64,000 bases of DNA from IMG/VR virus record IMGVR_UViG_3300021959_008125, positions 1 to 64,000 of that record. One strand, 5' to 3'. Every line of letters begins with the position of its first letter. Position 1 is the stretch's first letter. Below are positions 28,424 through 36,510 of this stretch, piece by piece. Source of the DNA: a virus. The position numbers and the translations under genes were made by a program. The notes under the pieces are model-generated. The model searched no databases and was not told the DNA's origin. It saw only the letters and a program-made list of their open reading frames with translations.

Positions 28424-29094
28424 AAAAATTAGCAGTTTTAATTCACGCTCGTAGAGAAAGCACACGAGTACCTGACAAACATCTTAGACCTTTAGACTCG
28501 GCTGGATCATGTATGTTAGACATAGCTCTAAAAAATATAAGGGATTTAAAAAACGTCAACGAAAAATGGTTAGCAGCATGGGATGCAGATATAAAAGACA
28601 GGTATATACCAGGAGTTTCGATATTACATAGAGAAAGAGCATCTGTCGCACCTGGCAACTGTCACCACTCAATAATGTATAAACACTTAGAAGAAGTAAA
28701 ATCGGATTATATATGTAATTATAATCCATGCCAACCTTTTTTGGATGTTAGCAAAGTTCAAGAAGTCATAGATTGGTTTATATCTAGTAACTATGAAAGT
28801 GCTATAACAGTAAAAAAAGTAAGAAACTTTTTCTGGTACGATAATCTTAAACCAATTAACTTTAAACAAAAAGATAGATTATCAACTACTGCTGGTCCTT
28901 GGGTTTATGAAGCTACACATTCTTTAGTATTTTATAGAAAAGATTATATGTTGAACAATTGGGAATTATTTTCTAATGCAGAAAACGATCCTCATCCGTA
29001 TGTAATTGACTGGCCAGAAGAAGAGCTTGTGGATGTTGATACTGAGTTAGACTTTAAATTAGTAAAAACTTTATATAATGAAGTACATAATTGA
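28420..29094 (+). CDS. CMP-nonulosonate (CMP-NeuAc type) synthetase-like cytidylyltransferase
   Basis: A 224-residue protein. HARRESTRVPDKHLRPL (8-24) is the nucleotide-binding signature of the NeuA/KdsB family. YICNYNPCQPFL near residue 96 replaces the usual NPTSPL loop, and LVDVDTELDFKLVK near the C-terminus matches the conserved 'iDiDs..Df.lae' ending with metal-binding Asp residues. It would activate a 9-carbon (or similar) acid sugar with CTP. A NeuB-like synthase lies 6 kb downstream in the same operon. The exact sugar (sialic, pseudaminic, legionaminic or another) cannot be read from sequence. Confidence 0.7.
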   Translation: MKKLAVLIHARRESTRVPDKHLRPLDSAGSCMLDIALKNIRDLKNVNEKWLAAWDADIKDRYIPGVSILHRERASVAPGNCHHSIMYKHLEEVKSDYICNYNPCQPFLDVSKVQEVIDWFISSNYESAITVKKVRNFFWYDNLKPINFKQKDRLSTTAGPWVYEATHSLVFYRKDYMLNNWELFSNAENDPHPYVIDWPEEELVDVDTELDFKLVKTLYNEVHN

Positions 29095-29377
29095 TATAGA
29101 CAATACAATTTGTAAAGAGGAGGGACCTGTTATAGATAGAAGACCATACCTAGATAGAATAGAAAAAATTAATCAACTCTATGATGACGGTCATATTATT
29201 ATATTCTATACAGCAAGAGGAAATAAAAGCGGAAGAGGGGAAGCATATTATAGACCGATAACTGAAGCTCAATTAGAGAATTGGGGGTGTAAGTATCACC
29301 ATTTATTCTTTAAGCCTTTTGATGGTGATATATTTATAGATGATAGGAGTATTCATCCAAATGAATTTTTCAAGTAA
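29078..29377 (+). CDS. small HAD-superfamily phosphatase
   Basis: A 99-residue protein with YIIDIDNTI (Asp6 nucleophile, Asp8 acid/base), FYTARGNKS (motif II) and GDIFIDDRS (motif IV Asp pair). The size fits capsule-biosynthesis HAD phosphatases found beside sugar nucleotidyltransferases. It may remove phosphate from a sugar-phosphate precursor. It overlaps the NeuA-like gene by 17 bases, and its stop overlaps the next start as TAATG. Confidence 0.7.
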   Translation: MKYIIDIDNTICKEEGPVIDRRPYLDRIEKINQLYDDGHIIIFYTARGNKSGRGEAYYRPITEAQLENWGCKYHHLFFKPFDGDIFIDDRSIHPNEFFK

Positions 29378-30102
29378 TGAAACAGTTTTTTAATTTAGTT
29401 GTACCGATGGCCGGAAGAGGCTCAAGATTTACCGAACAAGGTTACACAGATTCAAAACCTTTTATCGATGTAAATGGAAAACCAATGATTCAAAGAGTCA
29501 TTGAGAACCTTAACTTTGAATTCAATCCAGATTTTAAGACTATAATTCTTTGTCAAAAATCAGATTATGAAAGATATGATTTTTCTATCTTTAAAGAGAT
29601 TATAGGACATAATAATATAGAAATTATTCAAGTCGACGGTATTACCGAAGGTGCAGCATGTACTTTGTTATTAGCAAAAGAATTCATTGATAGCGACGTT
29701 CCTATGTTATCATTTAACACTGATCAAATGATTGACTACGATGTTAACGGTACGTTCTTTAAAATGCAAAATTTTGACGGAGGTATACCTTGCTTTAAAG
29801 GAGATAGCACAGACTGGTCTTATGCTAAGACAGATGAAGTGGGATATGTAACTGAAGTAGCAGAAAAGAAAGTCATTTCAAATGATGCTACCGCAGGATA
29901 CTACTACTGGGCTAAAGGTTCTGATTTTGTTAAGTACGCAGAAGAAATGATTGCAGCTAACGATAGAGTAAATAATGAATTCTACGTAGCTCCAGTCTAT
30001 AATTATGCAATTAAAGATGGTAAAAAGATCTGCATTACATATGTAGATAAGGTATACGAATTAGGTACACCTTACTATTTAAAGAAGTTTTTAAATGGAT
30101 AA
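29377..30102 (+). CDS. sugar-phosphate nucleotidyltransferase (NTP_transferase family)
   Basis: A 241-residue protein. VPMAGRGSRFTE (9-20) and KPFIDVNGKPMIQRV (29-43) are the GxGxRF and K-P signatures of NTP-binding in RmlA/GlmU/hexose-1-P transferases. SFNTDQMIDYD near 110 provides the metal-binding Asp. EFYVAPVYNYAI near residue 208 is typical of the C-terminal end of the catalytic domain. It makes an NDP-sugar for the cassette; base and sugar preference are unknown. Confidence 0.75.
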   Translation: MKQFFNLVVPMAGRGSRFTEQGYTDSKPFIDVNGKPMIQRVIENLNFEFNPDFKTIILCQKSDYERYDFSIFKEIIGHNNIEIIQVDGITEGAACTLLLAKEFIDSDVPMLSFNTDQMIDYDVNGTFFKMQNFDGGIPCFKGDSTDWSYAKTDEVGYVTEVAEKKVISNDATAGYYYWAKGSDFVKYAEEMIAANDRVNNEFYVAPVYNYAIKDGKKICITYVDKVYELGTPYYLKKFLNG

Positions 30103-30748
30103 AAAAAGAGTTGCTATTTGCTTTTTTGGTCAGGTTAGAACTTTTAGAGTTTTAGATGAACTGTATAAAACTTTGAGTAGTGATAAGTTTGATGTAGATT
30201 ATTTTATAAGCACTTGGGATGATTTCAACGATAAATTTAAGTTTAATTTTTGCACAAAAAAAGAGTTCATCAAACCAGATATTATAAAATTTAAAAATAA
30301 TACGGATAGAGCAGCATATACTCTTTTTAGAGTAAATAATTTAAAATCAAGATTTGAAATAGATAATAACTTTATATACGACTGTGTGGTATGGACAAGA
30401 TCAGAAATTCTTTTTAAAGAAGATAGTTTAATAAATTTATTAGAAGATAAAATTTTTAACTGTGAAGATTACGAAATCAATACTTTGAGTAGTATAAAAG
30501 TAAATAAACAGAAAATTCCACATCTTCCTTTAGACTATTTCTACTTAGGTTCATCATTAGCTTTTGATCTTTACTCTACTGGATGGAAATCTTACTTTAA
30601 AAGTAAAAAGAAACCCTATGTAGGTCAAACTTACGGTGGTCATACCTTCCATCCTCATTGTATTTTAAAAAATAACTTAAAATTGAATGAAGTAAATATT
30701 CCTAACAAGTTTTTATTTAATCAAACAAAACAGAGAGAGATAAAGTAA
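30095..30748 (+). CDS. glycosyltransferase-like protein, second 'GQxR ... STWD' member
   Basis: A 217-residue paralogue of the 22815 gene. VAICFFGQVRTFRVL opens it, DYFISTWDDF follows near residue 46, and IYDCVVWTRSEILF near 103 gives the Arg-x-Glu version of the Arg-x-Asp motif. The Asp-to-Glu change could alter metal binding. It overlaps upstream by 8 bases and downstream by 1. Sugar transfer is inferred from family shape only. Confidence 0.45.
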   Translation: MDKKRVAICFFGQVRTFRVLDELYKTLSSDKFDVDYFISTWDDFNDKFKFNFCTKKEFIKPDIIKFKNNTDRAAYTLFRVNNLKSRFEIDNNFIYDCVVWTRSEILFKEDSLINLLEDKIFNCEDYEINTLSSIKVNKQKIPHLPLDYFYLGSSLAFDLYSTGWKSYFKSKKKPYVGQTYGGHTFHPHCILKNNLKLNEVNIPNKFLFNQTKQREIK

Positions 30749-31683
30749 TGAAACCATTAACATATATAAATCTAGAAACTACTAATTACTGTAATTTAGA
30801 TTGTTCTTTTTGTGATAGATCTAATGTTATTCACAGACTAGAACATATGTCTGTTGAAAGATTTATTCACATAATGGAAAAACTTAAACATCATCCTTTA
30901 GATAGAGCAAAACTTATGGGTCTCGGCGAACCATACCTTAATCCTAAATTTGATGTATTATGTAGAATATTTAAAGAATATTTTCCTAAAACTACTCTCA
31001 TTGTTGCCACTAATTGCCAGTACCCTATTAAAGAAGGGAGTAAGATGAGAGCTAGATTGCAAGAAACAATGAAATATATAGATCTTTTATACTTAAGTAT
31101 CGACGGTTATGAAGAAAGTTATGAAAGAGATAGATCACCAGCTAAATGGTCAAGGTTATTAGAATTTTTAGATAATTTTAAAAATATAGATAAACATAAA
31201 TGTAAGGTCACTTGTAATTATGTAGTTAACCCTCATAATATTAACGACATACAGACTTTGTACGATAATATAATAGTACCTAACAATATAGAAGAATTAA
31301 GATTAAATATAGCTCAAGAGTGGGCAGAAGATAAAACTATGGTCGGGGGATACACGAAAGAACAGCTATCTTATCTTAAAGAAAATTGGTCGGAAAATAT
31401 TAAAGGGATCCCCTACTGGGATTACGATCAATGTGTTTGGGTAAGAGAGTCTTCTTATATTACTGTAGACGGCGGGGTAGAAATGTGCTGTATGAATTCC
31501 TCTGTGAAAAAATTTGGCAATATACTCGATGATGATATTGATAATATAAGACAGTCGGAAAGATTCCAAGCAGTTAAAAAAGGATGTGATACTAACAACC
31601 CTACTTCACACTGTGTTAACTGTAGTTATAAAGAACTAAATAAAACTCTTAATTATTTAATAGGAGATGAAAAAACACCTTAA
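30748..31683 (+). CDS. radical SAM/SPASM-type protein
   Basis: A 311-residue protein with YCNLDCSFC (Cys15, Cys19, Cys22), MGLGEPYLNP (a GEP-loop variant) and a C-terminal cluster-binding region: CVWVRESSYITVDGGVEMCC and later HCVNCSYK. The arrangement matches SPASM proteins that bind an extra Fe-S cluster. Known relatives modify sugars, peptides or cofactors. It overlaps the aminotransferase by 17 bases, so a joint pathway (for example, deoxygenation followed by transamination of a sugar) is reasonable but unproven. Confidence 0.7.
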   Translation: MKPLTYINLETTNYCNLDCSFCDRSNVIHRLEHMSVERFIHIMEKLKHHPLDRAKLMGLGEPYLNPKFDVLCRIFKEYFPKTTLIVATNCQYPIKEGSKMRARLQETMKYIDLLYLSIDGYEESYERDRSPAKWSRLLEFLDNFKNIDKHKCKVTCNYVVNPHNINDIQTLYDNIIVPNNIEELRLNIAQEWAEDKTMVGGYTKEQLSYLKENWSENIKGIPYWDYDQCVWVRESSYITVDGGVEMCCMNSSVKKFGNILDDDIDNIRQSERFQAVKKGCDTNNPTSHCVNCSYKELNKTLNYLIGDEKTP

Positions 31684-32668
31684 TAGTATTTATAGAAAGA
31701 CTAACCAAGAAGATAAATCTAAATATGAGTACGTCCTTACTCAAAATGAGAGAAATCATTCTATAGATTCGGATTTGTTAAATAAGTTTTTTAACTCCCT
31801 TAATCAAAAAGACATATGTTTTTATCCAAACACAGAAAACCTCAAAAGTAAAATAAGCAAATATTTTAATATTGGGCAAAGTAATTTACTTCTTACACCC
31901 GGTTCTTCTTTCTCTATAAAGACTATTTTTGAAACATTTGACGTAAAAGATAAAAACGTAATTACATCAGACTACTTTTTTCCTATGTATCAAGTTTACA
32001 GTGATTTATATCAGTGTACTCTTAAAAAAGCTAAATATTGTGGAATGAAGCTTCGTACAACAGATTTGATTAATTTGATTGATAGAAATACTAAGTTTAT
32101 TATTTTAGCTAATCCAAATTCTCCATTAGGAGATACCTACAATCTTACCGATATTTTAGAACTTTTAAATACCGGTATTTATGTTGTAATAGATGAAGCC
32201 TATATTGAATTTACAGATCAACCGTCTGTTGTTTCTTTAGTAGATAAACACAAAAACCTAATAGTCACAAAAACTTTTTCTAAGGCTTACGGAGCAGCAG
32301 GCTGTAGAACTGGTTTTTTAGTAAGCTGTGAAGAAAATATAGAAATACTTTCCAAATTCAGGTTGATGTATGAAATAAATTCCATAGGCGTAAAGTATAC
32401 TGAATTTATTTTAGATAATATAGATTATTTTAATTCGTATATAGAAGAAACTAAAGACAATAAAAAATTTTTAGTAAATAAACTTAAAAGTAAAGATTTT
32501 GAAATTATAGATACTGATGCAAGCTGGTTCTTTTTAAAACGGTATGGCAATATAGATAATCTTAAGTACTTTAACGACTTAGGTATCAGCCTAAGAACAC
32601 TTATATTACCTAACGGTCACGAATATATAAAATTTAACTATGATTTAAAGTTAAAAAATCTGTTTTGA
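31667..32668 (+). CDS. PLP-dependent class I/II aminotransferase (HisC-like)
   Basis: A 333-residue protein. LTPGSSFSIKTIF marks the PLP phosphate loop, LANPNSPLGD the substrate/PLP loop, VIDEAYIEF supplies the PLP-binding Asp, and TFSKAYGAAGCRTGF near residue 206 supplies the Schiff-base Lys. HisC and CobD are close relatives. Several such enzymes in phosphonate, sugar and amino-alcohol pathways use the same fold. Preceded by GGAG, one of few clear ribosome-binding sites here, and it overlaps the SPASM gene by 17 bases. It may make an amino-phosphate or amino-sugar substituent. Confidence 0.75.
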   Translation: MKKHLNSIYRKTNQEDKSKYEYVLTQNERNHSIDSDLLNKFFNSLNQKDICFYPNTENLKSKISKYFNIGQSNLLLTPGSSFSIKTIFETFDVKDKNVITSDYFFPMYQVYSDLYQCTLKKAKYCGMKLRTTDLINLIDRNTKFIILANPNSPLGDTYNLTDILELLNTGIYVVIDEAYIEFTDQPSVVSLVDKHKNLIVTKTFSKAYGAAGCRTGFLVSCEENIEILSKFRLMYEINSIGVKYTEFILDNIDYFNSYIEETKDNKKFLVNKLKSKDFEIIDTDASWFFLKRYGNIDNLKYFNDLGISLRTLILPNGHEYIKFNYDLKLKNLF

Positions 32669-34029
32669 AAGTTATATTAAATCAAGGTAGTAAAAAAATA
32701 CTTAGAGAGGTATTTGAAGAAAATAACATATATCATTTTTCAGATTACCCTTATCAAGCTTTATGTGCTGACGCTAGTGTAAGGGACTTTGAAAAAGAAA
32801 TGGTTAATTTAAAATGGCTATTTGACCAAGATGGCTTTTATAATAGATTACCTCACTTTAGAACTTTTCAAAATAGATTAATAGAATTTAAATCGACTGC
32901 AGATTACTTACACAGCTTGAGACAGAGGTTGAATATTACTCATGAACTCATAGAATGTAATTTTAAATCTAATTTACCGGTACATATAAGTATAGTTCCT
33001 AGAGAAGATAAAGAAGAGTATACTTTAGATTTAACTAATATAGAATCTTTAAAGCAATTTACTTTTATTATACACCCTGGTCAGACAAGAGCCCAAGGAG
33101 CAGTATTTTTTAGAAAATCTTTAAAAAACGTAATGTTATATTCTCTTAAAAAATATAACATAAAAGTAAGTACTAATCTAGCATGTGAACAAATTACACA
33201 AATAGGTAGACTATTAGATTTTTATATACCCTATTCAAAAGACGGTTCTGATATATCTAATGAATCGTTCGTATATGAATTTTATATACCGCATATAAGA
33301 ATAAAAGAACACGTTCACGGTAAAAAAGCTAGTGTTAAAATTTTAAAAGCTGATTCTATACGCTCAGAAAATAATAGTGTCCATCCAAGCAGTTGGTATA
33401 TTACTAAAAGTTTTACAAGTTCTAATAAATTTTTTAATATACTGTTTAATAATAAATTCAAAATATATACTACTAATTTACAATTAGCTAAGGCTAATCA
33501 ATGTAAGGTTTTTAATAAAAATATATCCAAATTTTTAGGTACTGCTGATCCTAATTTAATTAGCAGGTTTATATACTACTTTAGAATTAATAGTATAGAA
33601 AGTTACAATCAACCTAGCACATGGATGAAAAATGCAAGAGTAGAAAATAGATACGACCTATTTAACTTAGAGTTAAATGAATTAGAGAAAGTATTTATGA
33701 AGAATGAAAGAGAGATAGAGAACGAGTTAGTGGAACAACAACAGCAAATATTTCCTTCAAAGGAATATATAGAATGCAAACAGAATTTTGAATTAACATC
33801 GATACCTAAATTAAATAAATTTAGAGGCTTCAGTATATTTAATAGACTCGATAAATATGTACCGACTATAGACTATTACGAGTTATTATTCTGTATCCCT
33901 GCTAATGTCACTATGAGTAAAAATAAAACTGAAAGCTTAGTAATAATTAATAATGAACATCCTTACTGGCAAACAGGTAATAACTACTCAGAGTTTATAA
34001 TAAACGATGATTTCTTAACAAGAATATGA
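32665..34029 (+). CDS. hypothetical protein, unassigned
   Basis: A 454-residue protein with a TTG start that overlaps the aminotransferase stop (TTGA), a variant of the ATGA overlap common here. Basic, Asn-rich, with no recognised domain. Local features include FTFIIHPGQTRAQG near residue 131-144, containing a His-Pro-Gly-Gln motif, and a C-terminal ANVTMSKNKTESLV. It is co-directional and coupled to the cassette on both sides. No function is offered. Confidence 0.45.
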   Translation: MKVILNQGSKKILREVFEENNIYHFSDYPYQALCADASVRDFEKEMVNLKWLFDQDGFYNRLPHFRTFQNRLIEFKSTADYLHSLRQRLNITHELIECNFKSNLPVHISIVPREDKEEYTLDLTNIESLKQFTFIIHPGQTRAQGAVFFRKSLKNVMLYSLKKYNIKVSTNLACEQITQIGRLLDFYIPYSKDGSDISNESFVYEFYIPHIRIKEHVHGKKASVKILKADSIRSENNSVHPSSWYITKSFTSSNKFFNILFNNKFKIYTTNLQLAKANQCKVFNKNISKFLGTADPNLISRFIYYFRINSIESYNQPSTWMKNARVENRYDLFNLELNELEKVFMKNEREIENELVEQQQQIFPSKEYIECKQNFELTSIPKLNKFRGFSIFNRLDKYVPTIDYYELLFCIPANVTMSKNKTESLVIINNEHPYWQTGNNYSEFIINDDFLTRI

Positions 34030-34832
34030 AGACTATAGGATTTTACACACCTTACAAACATCTACCAAATTTTAAAGAGTTTGTTGAATCTAAATTTATT
34101 TGTAGAGAACTAACAGGACCGATTCCGGAAGATGTAGATTATCTTTTTTGTGCACCAAACTATGCTAGATTTACAATCACAGATAAACATATAGAAGGAA
34201 CAGGAGTCAAAGCTATACTAACCCCGTCAACAGGCCGTAATCACATCGATGTTACATCTATACCTGTTTACGATATATTTCGAAGTAAAATATTAAAAGA
34301 GATTTACTCAACAGCTGAACATAACCTTTACCTTTGCTTACAAGTAGTTAGACAAGTTCCTCCTATTATAGAACTTAGAGATTTAACTTTAGGTATTATG
34401 GGATATGGACGTTTAGGTAAGATGCTAAAAAGAATAGCTAAACCTTTATTTAAAGAAGTCCTAGTGATGGATATAAATAAAACAGATGAAAGCTTCTATG
34501 ACAAAGTAGATATGTTAAGCATTAATATCAACCTTACCCCAGAAAATGAAAATATAATAAATGCTAATTTTATAGGTAAATTTAAAAAAAGTATCTATAT
34601 TGTAAATACAGCAAGAGGTGAAGTAGTTGATGAATCAGAATTAGTCAGACAAATTAATTTTGGAAAAGTAAAAGGATATGCAACCGATGTAGTTAAAGAA
34701 GAACATACAGCTAGTAGATCCTTTCTTACTATTATAGATCACCCTAAAATTTTCATTACACCTCATGTTGGCGGAACAGCATTATCAGCACAAGAAAAAG
34801 CCTATAGAGAAATTTTAAATAGCATATTATGA
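34026..34832 (+). CDS. D-isomer-specific 2-hydroxyacid dehydrogenase
   Basis: A 268-residue protein. LGIMGYGRLGKML (about 121-133) is the NAD-binding GxGxxG loop. NTARGEVVDESELV carries the substrate-binding Arg, VVKEEH is in the position of the usual catalytic-site Glu, and TPHVGGTA carries the catalytic His. It is shorter than typical family members (about 310-330), with a reduced N-terminal catalytic domain. It would interconvert a 2-keto acid and a 2-hydroxy acid. The cassette's amino acid or nonulosonate chemistry could supply the substrate. Confidence 0.75.
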   Translation: MKTIGFYTPYKHLPNFKEFVESKFICRELTGPIPEDVDYLFCAPNYARFTITDKHIEGTGVKAILTPSTGRNHIDVTSIPVYDIFRSKILKEIYSTAEHNLYLCLQVVRQVPPIIELRDLTLGIMGYGRLGKMLKRIAKPLFKEVLVMDINKTDESFYDKVDMLSININLTPENENIINANFIGKFKKSIYIVNTARGEVVDESELVRQINFGKVKGYATDVVKEEHTASRSFLTIIDHPKIFITPHVGGTALSAQEKAYREILNSIL

Positions 34833-35341
34833 AAGCACATTGGTCTCAATTTACTAAATATACTGATGTATTTAAATACATTCAAAAGTATAAACCTAAG
34901 TTAATTGTGGAGTATGGAGGCGGGCAGAGTACATTTTATATTAATCAATTACTAGATGAATTAGATTATGGCGGTAGAGTAGTAGCTTTTGAGTCAGAAA
35001 AGGAATGGATGAATGATCATATCGAAAAAGGATTTAATCGACACGGTAGTATACACTTAGTCCCTATTACCATGCAATGTAACATTAAAGGGCATTTAAG
35101 GTACGAACACTCTTTAGAAGGATTAGAAAAAGTAGATTTTATAATTTTGGACGGACCTGATTACAAAACTTACCCTGTTGTAGGAGGTACCCCAAGTAAT
35201 TTAACAACGAATATAGATGATTTAGTAGAGATTAAGGGAGAACCTATACCGTATTTTATAGACGGAAGAAGCGGGTGCGTAAACTACTACAGAGCCAAAT
35301 ACCCTACAGAATATCACATAAAACAGTTAACTAGAGAATGA
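34829..35341 (+). CDS. Rossmann-fold methyltransferase-like protein
   Basis: A 170-residue protein. LIVEYGGGQSTFYINQ near residue 25 resembles the SAM-binding strand and glycine loop. VVAFESEKEWM gives the acidic second-strand residue, and VDFIILDGPDYK the fourth strand with the conserved Asp-Gly-Pro. The length is below the usual class I enzyme, so it may be a minimal enzyme. It overlaps both neighbours by 4 bases. Target unknown. Confidence 0.55.
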   Translation: MKAHWSQFTKYTDVFKYIQKYKPKLIVEYGGGQSTFYINQLLDELDYGGRVVAFESEKEWMNDHIEKGFNRHGSIHLVPITMQCNIKGHLRYEHSLEGLEKVDFIILDGPDYKTYPVVGGTPSNLTTNIDDLVEIKGEPIPYFIDGRSGCVNYYRAKYPTEYHIKQLTRE

Positions 35342-36171
35342 GAATTATCGCTGAACTTTGCCAAAACCATAATGGCAATCTAGATATATTAGAGCAGATG
35401 GTAAAGGCAGCATCTGAAAGCTGTGATATTGTAAAAATTCAAACCATACTTGCCGATAGTTTATCCAAAAGAGAACAGTATGAAAGCTTTAGACCTTATG
35501 AAGGTGAATATAAAAGACTAAAAGGATTAGAACTATCAGAAGAAGACGAAAAATTCTTTATAGATAAATGTAGAGAGTACGGTGTTGAACCTATGACTAC
35601 TCTATTTTCAAAAAATCAGATAGAAAGATTTAATCGCTTGGGATATAAAAAGCTCAAGATATCTGGGTATTCTATGAGAGCGTTTGATTACGGGAAAGCA
35701 TTAAAAGATATTGAGTTTGATGAACTATTCTTTTCTAATTCAAGTATGAGTCATCCTGAAATGAAGCGAACAGTCATTAATCTTAAGCAGATGGGTATTA
35801 AATTTACTATGCTACAGTGTACTTGCATATACCCTACACCGTTAGAAAAAGCTATGCTTCAAAATATTCCTTTCTTAAAACAAGAACTAGCATTAGATAG
35901 TATAGGTTATAGTGATCATTCTAATCCTTATGAAGATGGGTTATTGATACCTAAGTTAGCTATATTTTCTGGAGCTGATATATTAGAGAGACATTTTACT
36001 ATATTAGATGAAAAAGATACTAGAGACGGTAAAGTATCTATAACTCCTGAGATGGCTAAAGAACTTAAAGAATTTAGCCTTAGAGTACCTTTCCAGCAAT
36101 ACTGGAGATTAAATGAATTTAACGAAGAACAAAAATTTAACCATGAATACTACAGAGGAAGGTTCGTATAA
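35338..36171 (+). CDS. NeuB-like nonulosonate synthase
   Basis: A 277-residue protein with the NeuB barrel signatures: IIAELCQNHNGNLD (3-16), IVKIQT, FTMLQCTCIYPTP near residue 155-167 (equivalent of the LhCtseYPap loop), DSIGYSDHSNP, and ADILERHFTILDEKDTRDG at the end of the barrel. NeuB condenses PEP with an N-acetyl-hexosamine derivative to give sialic, pseudaminic or legionaminic acid. The usual C-terminal SAF (antifreeze-like) domain is absent and the protein stops soon after the barrel. With the NeuA-like gene at 28420 it suggests a phage route to an activated acid sugar. Confidence 0.75.
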   Translation: MRIIAELCQNHNGNLDILEQMVKAASESCDIVKIQTILADSLSKREQYESFRPYEGEYKRLKGLELSEEDEKFFIDKCREYGVEPMTTLFSKNQIERFNRLGYKKLKISGYSMRAFDYGKALKDIEFDELFFSNSSMSHPEMKRTVINLKQMGIKFTMLQCTCIYPTPLEKAMLQNIPFLKQELALDSIGYSDHSNPYEDGLLIPKLAIFSGADILERHFTILDEKDTRDGKVSITPEMAKELKEFSLRVPFQQYWRLNEFNEEQKFNHEYYRGRFV

Positions 36172-36397
36172 GATACCTGCAGAAGACCTAGAAAGAATTA
36201 ATAAATTTTTAAAAAATAAAGAGTTATTAAAGAATGAACTAGGTATTATAAAACTATCCCAATTAGAATTGGAAGAAAGAGAAAATAACGCTAAGCTGTT
36301 TAGAAAAGAGCTTTTAAAAGAAGAAAGTGAAATATCTAAAAAATACGGTAATGGGGTGTTGAATACTGATGAAGGAACCTTTGCTCCTAATAGTTAA
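36143..36397 (+). CDS. small conserved phage protein next to sheath gene
   Basis: About 84 residues from the ATG at 36143; an earlier in-frame ATG at 36113 lies deeper inside the NeuB-like gene and is less likely. Highly charged helical sequence (KLSQLELEERENNAK) ending KKYGNGVLNTDEGTFAPNS. The 'KYG.G..N...G.F.P' ending recurs in small proteins of T4-like phages. Predicted to be an all-helical, possibly coiled-coil protein. It is the last gene of the cassette transcript or the first of the tail module; role unknown. Confidence 0.5.
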   Translation: MNTTEEGSYKIPAEDLERINKFLKNKELLKNELGIIKLSQLELEERENNAKLFRKELLKEESEISKKYGNGVLNTDEGTFAPNS

Positions 36398-36415
36398 GTT
36401 TGCCTCTTTTTATAC

Positions 36416-36426
36416 ATATTTATATA
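36416..36426 (+). promoter_or_regulatory. TATTTATA-type box (first copy)
   Basis: ATATTTATATA lies in the 113-base gap before the sheath gene. It is one of eight TATTTATA matches in or next to intergenic leaders, seven of them ahead of virion genes. The reverse complement equals the T4 late-promoter core TATAAATA, so the orientation of the signal is not settled by sequence. Confidence 0.4.
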
Positions 36427-36472
36427 TACGAATTCTACACTTAAGTGGCAAATAGTTTTCGGTACTTTATTC

Positions 36473-36483
36473 ATATTTATAAT
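36473..36483 (+). promoter_or_regulatory. TATTTATA-type late box before the sheath gene
   Basis: ATATTTATAAT ends about 28 bases before the sheath ATG. Followed by an A/T-rich leader without a Shine-Dalgarno sequence. Proposed late promoter core because the same box precedes the tube, baseplate and tape-measure genes. Confidence 0.5.
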
Positions 36484-36510
36484 AGATAAAACACTTTAAC
36501 ATAAATTAAC

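Noticed and set aside
36399-36452. TTTGCC and GGCAAA arms around the leader of the sheath gene
   Set aside because: The arms resemble those before queC but are over 40 bases apart and include a promoter-like box. No second interleaved stem is seen, so no RNA element is called.
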